Below, piece by piece: positions 5,899 through 13,710 of a stretch of 17,093 nt of DNA. Positions within the stretch are counted from its first letter, which is position 1. Each line of letters opens with the position of its first letter. This DNA is from JBOGUF01 sp050696075 (lineage in GTDB: Bacteria; Chloroflexota; Chloroflexia; Thermomicrobiales; UBA6265), in the NCBI GenBank assembly GCA_050696075.1, contig JBOGUF010000190.1, forward strand, positions 1 through 17,093, read 5' to 3'. Made by a program: the position numbers and the translations under genes. The notes under the pieces were generated by a model that saw only the letters and a program-made list of their open reading frames with translations, ran no database searches and was not told where the DNA came from.

Positions 5899-7076
5899 GC
5901 GCGCCCGTTCCGCTCCGCCTCACGGCCCCAACCAGCCGTCCCGCGCGCCTCTCCGCCACGATCAAGCATCTGGCGGGCGAGCACGGCTTGACCGTCTCCG
6001 CGATCACGTCGGCGAACCCGTTTCCTGACCTGGAACCGGTCCTCATCGACCGGATCGACGCCGGGCGCCTGGCCGGTCTCGATTGGTTCACCGCTGATCG
6101 AGCCAGATTCTCAACGGCGCCGAGGAACCTGCAGAGTAGTGCGCGATCAATCGTCGCCGTCGGCGTCGCCTATTGGAGCGTCGATCCCGGCAAGCCGGAC
6201 GACGGCGAACCGCGGGGCCGCATCGCCCGATACGCCTGGGGCGTCGACTACCACGATCTGCTCAAAGACCGGATGCAGGGGCTGCACGGGGCGATCGAGC
6301 GCGAGGTCGGCCGGACAATCGAGGCGCGGTTTCTTGTCGACACGGCGCGGATCGTTGACCGTGCGGTCGCCGCGCGCTCCGGGCTCGGTTGGTACGGCAA
6401 GAACGCCTGCATCATCGTGCCGGGCCATGGCTCCTGGGTGATGCTCGGCGAACTCTTGCTCGACCTGGAACTGGAGCCTGACTCGCCCCTCGACCAAAAC
6501 TGCGGCCGATGCCAAATCTGCCTCGATCGCTGCCCGACGGGCGCTATCGTCGCCCCCTACACGATCGACACGCCGCGCTGCCTCTCGTTTCAGACCATCG
6601 AGCAACGCGGAGCGATCCCCCGTGAGCTGCGTTCGTTGTTGGGCGACTGGGTGTTCGGCTGCGATGTCTGCCAGGATGTCTGCCCGTACACCAAAGCGGC
6701 CAGGCCGGAACCCGATCCGGCGTTCCTGCCGGCATCGGTCGAGAATGCCTACCCGTCGCTGCGCCGGCTGCTCGCGCTCACACCCGAAGCGTATCGGCAA
6801 ACCTATCGCGGCACGGCCGTCACACGTACAAAGCGCCGCGGACTCGCCCGCAACGCCGCGGTCGTGCTGGGCAACGTGGGAACGACGGACGACGTGCCGT
6901 TCCTCGCCGCCGCATTGTCCGATCACGACGAGCCGTTAGTGCGGGAGCACGCCGCCTGGGCACTCGGTCGCCTCGGAGGACGAGTGGCAAAATCGGCGAT
7001 GGATCGTCGACGGAAACGCGAGACTGATCCAGCGGTCGTCGCGGAAATCGCGCATGCGCTCATTGACATGTCGTAG
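5895..7076 (+). CDS. queG: Epoxyqueuosine reductase
   Basis: A 393-aa cytoplasmic enzyme that reduces epoxyqueuosine to queuosine in tRNA, the last step of queuosine biosynthesis, using cobalamin and two 4Fe-4S clusters. The family signature VDTARIVDRAVAARSGLGWY (148-167) contains the catalytic-site Asp149, followed by GKN. Two ferredoxin-like cysteine motifs are intact: CGRCQICLDRCP (203-214) and CDVCQDVCPY (256-265). The C-terminal 80 residues contain HEAT-type repeats (LARNAAVVLGNVG, VREHAAWALGRLGG), as expected for tRNA anticodon binding. Length is normal. The start overlaps the PfkB stop (ATGA), so it is translated with that gene although the functions look unrelated. The canonical motif usually has Pro where this protein has Arg after DTA; otherwise nothing is missing. 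It ends before the terminator at 7099-7129. Confidence 0.95.
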   Translation: MSAPVPLRLTAPTSRPARLSATIKHLAGEHGLTVSAITSANPFPDLEPVLIDRIDAGRLAGLDWFTADRARFSTAPRNLQSSARSIVAVGVAYWSVDPGKPDDGEPRGRIARYAWGVDYHDLLKDRMQGLHGAIEREVGRTIEARFLVDTARIVDRAVAARSGLGWYGKNACIIVPGHGSWVMLGELLLDLELEPDSPLDQNCGRCQICLDRCPTGAIVAPYTIDTPRCLSFQTIEQRGAIPRELRSLLGDWVFGCDVCQDVCPYTKAARPEPDPAFLPASVENAYPSLRRLLALTPEAYRQTYRGTAVTRTKRRGLARNAAVVLGNVGTTDDVPFLAAALSDHDEPLVREHAAWALGRLGGRVAKSAMDRRRKRETDPAVVAEIAHALIDMS

Positions 7077-7098
7077 CTGGTTGGCAACGCGGACACCA

Positions 7099-7129
7099 CG
7101 AGGGGCAGCGGCTGTACCGCTGCCCCTCG
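7099..7129. terminator. Bidirectional terminator between queG and rpmB
   Basis: A perfect 13-bp GC-rich stem (7099-7111 with 7117-7129) and a 5-nt loop (ctgta), lying in the 74-bp gap between the convergent stops of queG and rpmB. Downstream on the plus strand there is only a weak T-rich stretch (TTCC, later GTTTTCG), and none on the minus strand, so it may act in both directions as a strong hairpin rather than a textbook U-tract terminator. Confidence 0.8.
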
Positions 7130-7150
7130 TTCCAGACGTTTTCGTTGCGA

Positions 7151-7339
7151 TTACCGCGCGCCCTTGGAGAGCGTTCGCATGCAGCGGGTGCAGACCTTAA
7201 TGCGCTTCATCGCGCCGTCGATCACCAGATGCTTGCGATGGATGTTCGCCTTGAAGTCGCGGTTGGTGCGGCGCTTAGAGTGGCTAACGTTGTGCCCGAA
7301 ACTCTTCGTCTTGCCGCAGATTTCACACGTTTGGGACAC
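7151..7339 (-). CDS. rpmB: Ribosomal protein bL28
   Basis: A 62-aa large-subunit ribosomal protein. It begins SQTCEICGK and continues with the typical bL28 core GHNVSHSKRRTNRDFKANIH and ends KVCTRCMRTLSKGAR. Cys5, Cys8, Cys50 and Cys53 form two CxxC pairs, so this is the zinc-binding form of bL28. The open frame extends to 7465, but the real start is GTG 7339, because the family begins here and GGGAG lies about 8 nt upstream. It is single-gene, convergent with queG and divergent from the fakA operon; rpmB next to the asp23-fakA-recG block is a common arrangement in Gram-positive-type bacteria. Confidence 0.96.
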   Translation of the reverse strand: MSQTCEICGKTKSFGHNVSHSKRRTNRDFKANIHRKHLVIDGAMKRIKVCTRCMRTLSKGAR

Positions 7340-7591
7340 CGATGGAACTCCCTTCCTGTCCGCCTTGGCGCGCGACGTCGCTGAACAGGCGTGAGACCGG
7401 CGCGCGGGCGGATGCTCGGCGCGCTTCGTGGCACACAACGAGCGAGAAACGCAAGAAGAAGGCACCGGCCATGGTGGACGGCGCCACGGTAACGGCCTAT
7501 GCTAGCACGCCAATGCCGCCGCCAACAATGGCCCGAATTAGGGCCGCGCGGTCCCACTTCGCCGGTTTTCATTCGGCTCAGGAGCACCATC
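7340..7591. other. Intergenic region between rpmB and the fakA operon
   Basis: Between divergent rpmB and the 48-aa ORF at 7592 there are about 250 bp with no convincing gene; the frames open here read as low-complexity shadows. It must hold both promoters. Candidates: plus strand TGGACG (7475-7480), 17 bp, TATGCT (7498-7503), each 4 of 6; minus strand TTGTTG, 18 bp, TAGCAT around 7501-7530. A short hairpin (GGCCC 7530-7534, GGGCC 7541-7545) lies in the plus-strand leader. All are weak matches. Confidence 0.4.
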
Positions 7592-7738
7592 GTGGCAAGT
7601 GCCATTAAGCAACGAGGTGATGTGCCGGCAGGGCGCATTGCCGTGGCCGTAGGCGCCGTCGTCGCCATTGTCGAACGAGGTCACGTCAGCGTCGAGGAGC
7701 GGTGCGCCGCTCCCGATTTGGCCCGAGCATGGGTGTGA
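7592..7738 (+). CDS. 48-aa ORF in the Asp23/YloU position, coupled to fakA
   Basis: A short reading frame starting at GTG 7592 with a strong ribosome site (AGGAG, 7-nt spacing). The peptide contains GRIAVAVGAVVAIV (14-27), which resembles the first strand and helix of Asp23/Gls24 (DUF322) proteins, the family usually encoded exactly here between rpmB and fakA. It ends after 48 residues, whereas Asp23 proteins are about 110-130 aa, and no other frame restores the rest. Its last codons overlap the fakA start (ATG 7729, stop ending 7738), and fakA itself has no visible ribosome site, so translation of this ORF likely delivers ribosomes to fakA. It may be a decayed asp23 kept as a coupling leader, or simply an unrelated leader peptide. 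The Asp23 similarity is weak and judged by eye. Confidence 0.45.
   Translation: MASAIKQRGDVPAGRIAVAVGAVVAIVERGHVSVEERCAAPDLARAWV
7696..7713 (+). promoter_or_regulatory. Hairpin just upstream of the fakA start
   Basis: GGAGCGG (7696-7702) and CCGCTCC (7707-7713) form a perfect 7-bp stem with a 4-nt loop, within the 48-aa ORF and 15 nt before the fakA ATG. Such a structure could hide the fakA start until ribosomes translating the upstream ORF melt it, which fits the coupling idea. It may also be chance in GC-rich DNA. Confidence 0.3.
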
Positions 7739-9420
7739 TCGAGCGCGCGGACCGCGTCTCCGCGGCCGTTTGGGATGGGCAGGCGCTGCTTGTTGGCCTG
7801 ACCGCCGCCACCGATTGGCTCACCGCCAATCGCGACCACGTCAACGCACTCAACGTCTTCCCAGTACCGGACGGCGACACCGGCACAAATATGGCGCTCA
7901 CCATGCGCGCCGCCCTCGACGAAGCCCTCAAGCTCCCCGCCGACGACCGAGACGATGCCGGCCAGGTCGCGGCGAAAGCGGCGCACGGCGCGCTGATGGG
8001 TGCGCGGGGCAACTCGGGTGTCATCCTGTCCCAGGTCTTTCGCGGCTTCGCGCGGGTCATCGCCGGTCGCGAAGAGATCGACGGCCGAGACCTGGCGTGC
8101 GCGCTCGATTCGGCGCAGGAGATGGCCTACAGTGCGGTGATGCGCCCGGTCGAAGGAACGATGCTAACCGTGATCCGCGTCGCCGCCGAGCACGCTGGCG
8201 TGGTCGCGGCGCGGTGGCCATCCCTTCCGGCCGTTCTCGCGGCGGGACTTTCAGCGGCCCGCGAAACGCTCGCCGCCACGCCAGAGATGCTCGACATCCT
8301 CAAACAAGCCGGCGTGGTCGACGCCGGTGGCCTAGGATTCGTGCTCATTCTCGAAGGCCTCGACTACGTTGCACGGGGCGAGTCGATCCCGTCGACGGCC
8401 GCGGACTTTGACGGCGCACTTGGGACCGCGATGCCATTTCTCGACCGCATCGACGAGTTGCACGGCGAGGAAGCCTTCGGCTATTGCACCAACTTTATGA
8501 TCTTCGGGCGGCAAATCGACTTTCCACGCGTCCGCACGGAACTCGCCGAGCTCGGTCAGTCGGCAGTTATCGTCGGCGATGAGACGGTCGTCAAGGTCCA
8601 CATCCATACGCTCAACCCCGGCAAAGTGCTCGACTATGCCATTCAGTGGGGCGACCTTGGCCAGATCAAGATCGACAACATGAACGCCCAGACCGATGCG
8701 CTGACTGCCCAGCGACACGATGTGGCACGACGAGTGGAACCGCATATCGCCGAGCCAGAAATCGGCCGGCAGGCGGTCCTTGCCGTTGCCTCGGGAGTCG
8801 GGCTCTCTGACGCTCTGCGCTCGATGGGAGCGACCGGAATCGTCGCCGGTGGGCAGACGATGAATCCGAGCGTCGAAGAACTCCTCGCCGCGGTTGAGGC
8901 GACCACGACCGACGAGGTCATCCTGCTCCCCAACAACCCCAACATCGTCCTGGCGGCCAACCACGTGCCGGGACTCACGACGAAGCGCGTCCGCGTGGTC
9001 CCGAGTCGATCCGTGCCGCAGGGCATCGCCGCGCTCGGCGTCTTCAACGCCGACGCCGATCTTGACGCAAACGTCGCGGCGATGACCAAGGCGTTGCCCT
9101 CGGTGCGAACCATCGAGATCACCCGCGCCGACAAAGACGCCTGCATCGACGACGTAACGGTCCGCTGTGGGCAGGTGATTGGGTTGGTGGACGATAGGGT
9201 TGTTGCCGGCGGCGACGAGGTTGCCGGCATCGCCCTCGATGCGCTGACACGGGCCGGGATCGATTCGGCAGAACTCGTGACGGTCTTTTTCGGCGACGAG
9301 GCGCGCGCGGACGAGACCGAACAGATCCGCTCGCAAATCGAGCACGACCACGATGGAGTTGCGCTCGAGGTGTACGACGGCGGCCAGCCGCACTATTTTT
9401 ATGTCATCGCCGTCGAATGA
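7729..9420 (+). CDS. fakA: DAK2/DhaL-domain fatty acid kinase (FakA/YloV-like)
   Basis: A 563-aa kinase, the ATP-binding subunit that phosphorylates fatty acids held by FakB (DegV) proteins, feeding exogenous or recycled fatty acids into phospholipid synthesis. The N-terminal DhaL/DAK2 domain shows NVFPVPDGDTGTNM (42-55), with the Mg/ATP-binding aspartates, and GARGNSGVILSQVFRGF (91-107). A middle domain follows, then a DegV-like C-terminal domain (PF13684 type) with GGQTMNPSVEELL, VILLPNNPNI and VVPSRSVPQG. Length is normal for YloV/FakA. The ATG at 7729 lies inside the end of a 48-aa ORF and lacks its own ribosome site; GTG 7702 or GTG 7735 are possible alternatives. Two DegV/FakB genes follow directly, matching the biochemical partnership. 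The symbol is by family resemblance and context. Confidence 0.9.
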   Translation: MGVIERADRVSAAVWDGQALLVGLTAATDWLTANRDHVNALNVFPVPDGDTGTNMALTMRAALDEALKLPADDRDDAGQVAAKAAHGALMGARGNSGVILSQVFRGFARVIAGREEIDGRDLACALDSAQEMAYSAVMRPVEGTMLTVIRVAAEHAGVVAARWPSLPAVLAAGLSAARETLAATPEMLDILKQAGVVDAGGLGFVLILEGLDYVARGESIPSTAADFDGALGTAMPFLDRIDELHGEEAFGYCTNFMIFGRQIDFPRVRTELAELGQSAVIVGDETVVKVHIHTLNPGKVLDYAIQWGDLGQIKIDNMNAQTDALTAQRHDVARRVEPHIAEPEIGRQAVLAVASGVGLSDALRSMGATGIVAGGQTMNPSVEELLAAVEATTTDEVILLPNNPNIVLAANHVPGLTTKRVRVVPSRSVPQGIAALGVFNADADLDANVAAMTKALPSVRTIEITRADKDACIDDVTVRCGQVIGLVDDRVVAGGDEVAGIALDALTRAGIDSAELVTVFFGDEARADETEQIRSQIEHDHDGVALEVYDGGQPHYFYVIAVE

Positions 9421-9438
9421 CGGGAGGAGAGAAGATCG

Positions 9439-10287
9439 ATGGCGCGAATCGCGGTCGTCACCGATAGCACCGCCGACCTGTCGCCTGAACTCCTACGGGA
9501 GCACGGCGTCACGATGGTGCCGCTCAACGTCCATATCGGCGACGAGACCTACAAGGATCAGATCGAGATCACGTCGCGGGAATTCATGAAGCGGCTGCCG
9601 CTTGCACGTCAACTACCAACGACGTCCCAGCCAGCGCCGGGCCAGTTCGAGGAGACGTTTCGCACCTTGGCGGCCGACCGTGACGCCGTGCTCGCGGTGC
9701 TGATCTCGTCAAAGCTGAGCGGAACCATCCAGTCCGCTGGCATCGCGCGCGACGCCGTGGCGGCGACGCTCGACGTCGAGATCGTCGACTCGTTGAACGC
9801 CTCGATGGGTCTCGGCTTGCAGGTGGTGCGCGCCGCCCGGCTCGCCGCGTCCGGTCTCGGCGTGCAGGACATCGCGCGGCGTCTACGCGCCGAGACGAAC
9901 GCGTACCACCTCGTCTTTTTCGTCGACACCCTCGAGTACTTGCAGCGCGGGGGTCGCATCGGGCGCGCGGCCTCCCTGCTCGGCTCGCTCATCCAGCTCA
10001 AACCGCTCCTGCGGATCGACGAGGGGCAGATCGTGCCGTTCGAGCGCACGCGGACCAAAGCGCGGGCGATCGAAGGGCTAAAGAGCTTCGTCAAGAGCTT
10101 CCCCAATATTGCCGAATTGGCGATCCTGTACAGCACAGAACAGCAAGATGCAGAGGAACTAGCCGATAGTCTGACGAACGCGTTCAAACGAGACCGCATA
10201 CACATTGCCCAATTCAGCCCAGTGATCGGCACACACATCGGACCGGGGGCGTTGGGCGTCTGTGTCTACGAGGGGGAGGCCAGCTAA
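9439..10287 (+). CDS. DegV family fatty-acid-binding protein (FakB-like), copy 1
   Basis: A 282-aa two-domain DegV/EDD-fold protein that binds a fatty acid and presents its carboxyl to FakA for phosphorylation. Family marks: VTDSTADLSPELL (7-19), TTSQPAPGQF (61-70), which lines the head-group site, SSKLSGTIQSA (90-100), and QRGGRIGRAASLLGSLIQLKP later. A strong ribosome site (GGGAGGAGAG) precedes ATG 9439, 18 bp after the fakA stop. Its stop is directly followed by the ATG of a second DegV gene (TAAATG). The two copies share motifs but differ in the pocket-lining segments and around the segment before the YLQRGG/YVYKGG motif, suggesting different acyl-chain preferences, as known for FakB1/FakB2 in Staphylococcus. 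Confidence 0.93.
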   Translation: MARIAVVTDSTADLSPELLREHGVTMVPLNVHIGDETYKDQIEITSREFMKRLPLARQLPTTSQPAPGQFEETFRTLAADRDAVLAVLISSKLSGTIQSAGIARDAVAATLDVEIVDSLNASMGLGLQVVRAARLAASGLGVQDIARRLRAETNAYHLVFFVDTLEYLQRGGRIGRAASLLGSLIQLKPLLRIDEGQIVPFERTRTKARAIEGLKSFVKSFPNIAELAILYSTEQQDAEELADSLTNAFKRDRIHIAQFSPVIGTHIGPGALGVCVYEGEAS

Positions 10288-11142
10288 ATGTCGTCGGCTA
10301 GCCGGACGGTCACCGTCGTCACCGATTCGACCGCCGACATCCCAGGCCCATTGGCCGCGTCGCTGGGTATCCGCGTGGTGCCGCTCTCCGTGCGATTCGG
10401 TGAGCAGACGTTCCTCGATGGGGTCGAATTGTCGCCCGCCGAGTTCTTGGCGAAACTCGTGGCGAGCCCGGAACTGCCGAAGACGTCGCAACCGCCAACG
10501 ACCGCGTTCGAGACGGTCTTCCGAGAGGAGATCGACTCAGGCCGGCAGGTCGTCTGCCTGACCATCGCCTCCCGCCTCTCCGGAACCTTCAACTCAGCGC
10601 GTCTCGCGGCCGAGGCCGTCGCGCCCGACCGCATCCACGTCGTCGACTCCGGCACGGTCACGATGCACCTTGGCTGGGGAGCGGTTGTCGCCGCCCAGTC
10701 GGCAGCTCACGAGAATGCTGTACAGGTCACAGCGGCCGCGCGCAACGCGCTCGGCCGTAGTCACCTCTACGCCTTGCTCGAAACGCTCGAATACGTCTAC
10801 AAGGGAGGCAGGATCGGCAAAGCAGCCCAGCTCTTCGGCTCGATGCTCGCCATCAAGCCGATTCTGACTGTCCGCGACGGCGAGGTGACACCGCTCGAAC
10901 GGGTCCGCACCTGGCGGAAGGCACTCGATCGCCTTGTCGAGTTGGCACGCGGTCACGCGCCGCTCGCATCGCTGGCGATCCTCCACGCCGGCAATCCGAC
11001 CGACGCGGCGGCGCTGGCGGACCGGCTGGCCGATCTCGTTCCGCCAGACCAGTTAGTCACCGCCGAGGCGGGCCCCGTAATCTCCACCTACGCCGGCCCT
11101 GGCGCCGTCGGCGTCATGCCGCTCTCTCGTACGACGCCCTGA
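10288..11142 (+). CDS. DegV family fatty-acid-binding protein (FakB-like), copy 2
   Basis: A 284-aa paralogue of the preceding gene, with VTDSTADIPGPL (11-22), KTSQPPTTAF (65-74), SRLSGTFNSA (95-104) and YVYKGGRIGKAAQLFGSML. Its ATG immediately follows the first DegV stop (TAAATG) with GGAGG 8 nt upstream, so it is co-translated. It presumably acts as an alternative acyl carrier for the FakA-like kinase two genes upstream. It keeps the DegV motifs but has a distinct head-site sequence (TSQPPTTAF instead of TSQPAPGQF). The next gene, recG, begins about 12-100 bp later depending on its start. Confidence 0.93.
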   Translation: MSSASRTVTVVTDSTADIPGPLAASLGIRVVPLSVRFGEQTFLDGVELSPAEFLAKLVASPELPKTSQPPTTAFETVFREEIDSGRQVVCLTIASRLSGTFNSARLAAEAVAPDRIHVVDSGTVTMHLGWGAVVAAQSAAHENAVQVTAAARNALGRSHLYALLETLEYVYKGGRIGKAAQLFGSMLAIKPILTVRDGEVTPLERVRTWRKALDRLVELARGHAPLASLAILHAGNPTDAAALADRLADLVPPDQLVTAEAGPVISTYAGPGAVGVMPLSRTTP

Positions 11143-11198
11143 CGATGGGGACTCTTGGAGTACACTCACCTTGCTTCGCCAGCCGCCGTTAGCGGCTG
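11139..11198 (+). promoter_or_regulatory. Possible internal promoter and hairpin before recG
   Basis: CTGACG (11139-11144), a 16-bp spacer and TACACT (11161-11166) make a moderate sigma-70-like promoter (4 of 6 each) at the end of the second degV. A 7-bp hairpin (CAGCCGC 11180-11186, GCGGCTG 11192-11198) follows. If used, transcripts would start near 11173 and favour the GTG 11242 start for recG over TTG 11155. Confidence 0.3.
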
Positions 11199-13710
11199 CG
11201 TCATCGATCGGACTCTATCCCCGCCGGAGCGCCACGGCACCGTGTTGACCGCCGCACCAACCGACGAAATGCTCGACATGGCGATCGAGTCGCTGCGCCG
11301 CGAGTGGCGTGCCGGGTGCACGGGCCAGATGGCCTGGTCCATGGCCGCCGCCAAGGTCAAGCGGCTACGCGAACTCGCCGCGTCCCAGCAAGCGGGCGAG
11401 ATGATCGAAGAAATTGAGCGCCGGCTCCACCGCTACCGCGCCTTACCGATTGCGGAGCGTAAACAGGAACTCACCGAGTTGGCGGCGGCGCTCAATGCCC
11501 TGCGACCGCATCTGCGACCGGCACAAAGTCCCGGCCCTCCCGTTGGAAAGCTGCCTTCGGCTATCGCCCCTGGCCGGCGACGGGAGCGGCCCTCCTCGGC
11601 CGATGAGCGGGAGAAGCCACCTGCCGTCAAACCACTTTCGCCAACGGCGCCGATCACCGACCTGCCACGGGTCGGCCATTCACTTGCCGAGAAGCTGTCC
11701 AACTTGCACCTGCGCACGGTTGAAGACGTGCTGCGCTTCACGCCGCGCCGGCACATCGACTATTCGCGCACCGTCAAGATCGGTTCTGTTCTGGCCTTCG
11801 GCCCGCAAGACGAGGTGACGATCCGCGGCGAAGTGACCGATCTCCAGGAGATGCGCGGCGTGGGACGACCACGCGTGCAGATCCGCCTGGCCGATGAGAC
11901 CGGCTGGATGCGCGTCACCTTCTTCAACACCTACATCTCAAAGCAGCTCCGCGTCGGCGACGAGATCGCCGTCAGCGGCCCGATCGACGTCGGCTACGGC
12001 GCCCCCTCGTTGACTGAACCAGAGTGGGAACGGCTCGGCGGGCCCGCGCTCTCAACCGGCCGCTTGACGCCGGTCTACTCGCTGACCAAGGGCGTGCATC
12101 AGAAAACGTTGCGCAACCTCACGCGCGCGGCGCTCGACGCGACGAAGGGCAGTGTCGAGGACTATCTGCCAGACTCCATCATCAAATCGCGCGTCCTGAT
12201 GCCACTCGCGGCGGCATACGAGAATCTGCACTACCCGGCCGGACAGCTTCAACTCAGCCACGCCGAGACGCGGCTGTCGTTCGACAATCTCCTCCTCCTC
12301 CAACTTGGTCTGATCCGGCGCAAACGGGAGCGCAAGGCCCACGGCGGGATCCCGCTCAAGGTCGATCGCGACCTGCTCTCCGCCTTCGTCAGCGGTCTGC
12401 CATTCACCATGACCAGAGCACAGCAACGCGCGCTCGATGAGATCCTGGACGACCTCACGAGTCCTCAACCGATGACGCGCCTGCTCCAAGGGGACGTCGG
12501 CAGCGGCAAGACCGTGGTCGCCGCCGCGGCTGTGCTGACGACCGTGGCCAACGGCTACCAAGCCGGCGTGATGGCGCCGACAGAGATCCTCGCTGAACAG
12601 CATTTCCACAATTTGCGTGGGCTCTACGCCCACCTCGACGCCGAGTCGCGGCCGACCGTGGCGATGTTGACCGGGGCGACGCCCGTCCGCGAGCGGCGGC
12701 GCATCATGTCAGGCCTCGCCGACGGCGGGATCAACCTGCTGGTCGGCACGCATGCGCTCATCCAAGAGGGGGTCGAACTCGACCGGCTCGGGCTTTCGGT
12801 GGTGGACGAACAGCACCGTTTCGGCGTGCGCCAGCGGTCCGAACTCGCCGGCAAGACCGATGGGGCGCAGCCGCACGTGCTTTCGATGAGTGCGACGCCG
12901 ATTCCCCGCACGCTCAATATGGTGCTGAACGGGGATCTGGACGTCTCGATCATCGACGAGTTGCCGCCCGGTCGCATCCCGATTGAGACCCACCGCTTCT
13001 TCGGCCAGGCACGAGAGACGGCATATCAGATCGTGCGCGAACAAGTAGCCAAGGGGCATCAGGTCTTCGTCATCTGCCCGCTGGTCGAAGAGTCGGAGGC
13101 AATCGAGGCCAAGGCCGCGGTCGCCGAGGCTGAGCGGCTGAAACAGGACGTCTTCCCCGAGCTCAGCATCCTGACCCTACACGGCCGCATGAGTGGCAAG
13201 AACAAGGACGCGATCATGACCGCCTTCCGCGACCACGAGGCGGACATCCTCGTTTCAACCTCGGTGATCGAGGTCGGCATCGACGTGCCGAACGCCACCG
13301 TGATGCTGATCGAGGGCGCGGATCGCTTTGGCCTGGCCCAACTCCACCAGTTTCGCGGCCGGGTCGGACGCGGCGGTAGCCGATCCTACTGTTTGCTGCT
13401 GGCAGACGAGTCGACCCCGGCCGGTGAAGAGCGCCTTTCGATGATGGAAGCGACGACCGACGGCTTCTTGCTCGCACAAAAAGACCTCGAACTGCGCGGG
13501 CCTGGCGACTTCATCGGTACACGCCAAAGCGGCCTGCCCGAACTGTCGTGGATCGATCACGCCTTCGATACGCGCCTCCTCGACCAGGCCCGGGAGACGG
13601 CAGAGTCTCTCCTGGACGCCGACCCGGACCTGCTTCATCCCGATCATCTATCCCTGCGCGCCCGCCTCCAACTCTTCTGGTCCGCCGCTTCGCCGGACAT
13701 CCCACTGTAA
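11155..13710 (+). CDS. recG: ATP-dependent DNA helicase RecG
   Basis: A superfamily-2 helicase that remodels stalled replication forks and branched recombination intermediates; 851 aa from the outermost start. Residues about 35-120 form a helical N-terminal extension, then a Pro/Arg-rich linker (121-165), the HhH-like ITDLPRVGHSLAEKL (167-181), the OB-fold wedge domain (about 220-285), Walker A GDVGSGKT (446-453), motif Ia APTEILAEQH, the DEQH box (551-554), SATPIPRTL (579-587), and later QFRGRVGRGG (motif VI). It is longer than E. coli RecG (693 aa) because of the extension, a form seen in several other phyla. Start is uncertain: TTG 11155 is the limit; GTG 11242 (822 aa) fits better with a possible promoter and hairpin at 11139-11198. 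Its stop overlaps the rsmD ATG by one base. Confidence 0.95.
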   Translation: MEYTHLASPAAVSGCVIDRTLSPPERHGTVLTAAPTDEMLDMAIESLRREWRAGCTGQMAWSMAAAKVKRLRELAASQQAGEMIEEIERRLHRYRALPIAERKQELTELAAALNALRPHLRPAQSPGPPVGKLPSAIAPGRRRERPSSADEREKPPAVKPLSPTAPITDLPRVGHSLAEKLSNLHLRTVEDVLRFTPRRHIDYSRTVKIGSVLAFGPQDEVTIRGEVTDLQEMRGVGRPRVQIRLADETGWMRVTFFNTYISKQLRVGDEIAVSGPIDVGYGAPSLTEPEWERLGGPALSTGRLTPVYSLTKGVHQKTLRNLTRAALDATKGSVEDYLPDSIIKSRVLMPLAAAYENLHYPAGQLQLSHAETRLSFDNLLLLQLGLIRRKRERKAHGGIPLKVDRDLLSAFVSGLPFTMTRAQQRALDEILDDLTSPQPMTRLLQGDVGSGKTVVAAAAVLTTVANGYQAGVMAPTEILAEQHFHNLRGLYAHLDAESRPTVAMLTGATPVRERRRIMSGLADGGINLLVGTHALIQEGVELDRLGLSVVDEQHRFGVRQRSELAGKTDGAQPHVLSMSATPIPRTLNMVLNGDLDVSIIDELPPGRIPIETHRFFGQARETAYQIVREQVAKGHQVFVICPLVEESEAIEAKAAVAEAERLKQDVFPELSILTLHGRMSGKNKDAIMTAFRDHEADILVSTSVIEVGIDVPNATVMLIEGADRFGLAQLHQFRGRVGRGGSRSYCLLLADESTPAGEERLSMMEATTDGFLLAQKDLELRGPGDFIGTRQSGLPELSWIDHAFDTRLLDQARETAESLLDADPDLLHPDHLSLRARLQLFWSAASPDIPL

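Noticed and set aside
6147..6926. Minus-strand open frame of 259 codons
   Set aside because: Antisense to queG, whose iron-sulfur motifs and HEAT repeats fix the coding strand.
7222..7668. Minus-strand frame of 148 codons over the rpmB upstream region
   Set aside because: It overlaps rpmB out of frame, has no ribosome site matching a conserved start and no recognisable domain.
7668..8411. Plus-strand open frame of 247 codons overlapping the start of fakA
   Set aside because: It is an out-of-frame reading of fakA, with Arg/Gly/Pro-rich low-complexity product and no motif.
8332..9393. Minus-strand open frame of 353 codons
   Set aside because: Antisense to the fakA-like gene, whose motifs are intact in the plus frame; the product has no recognisable domain.
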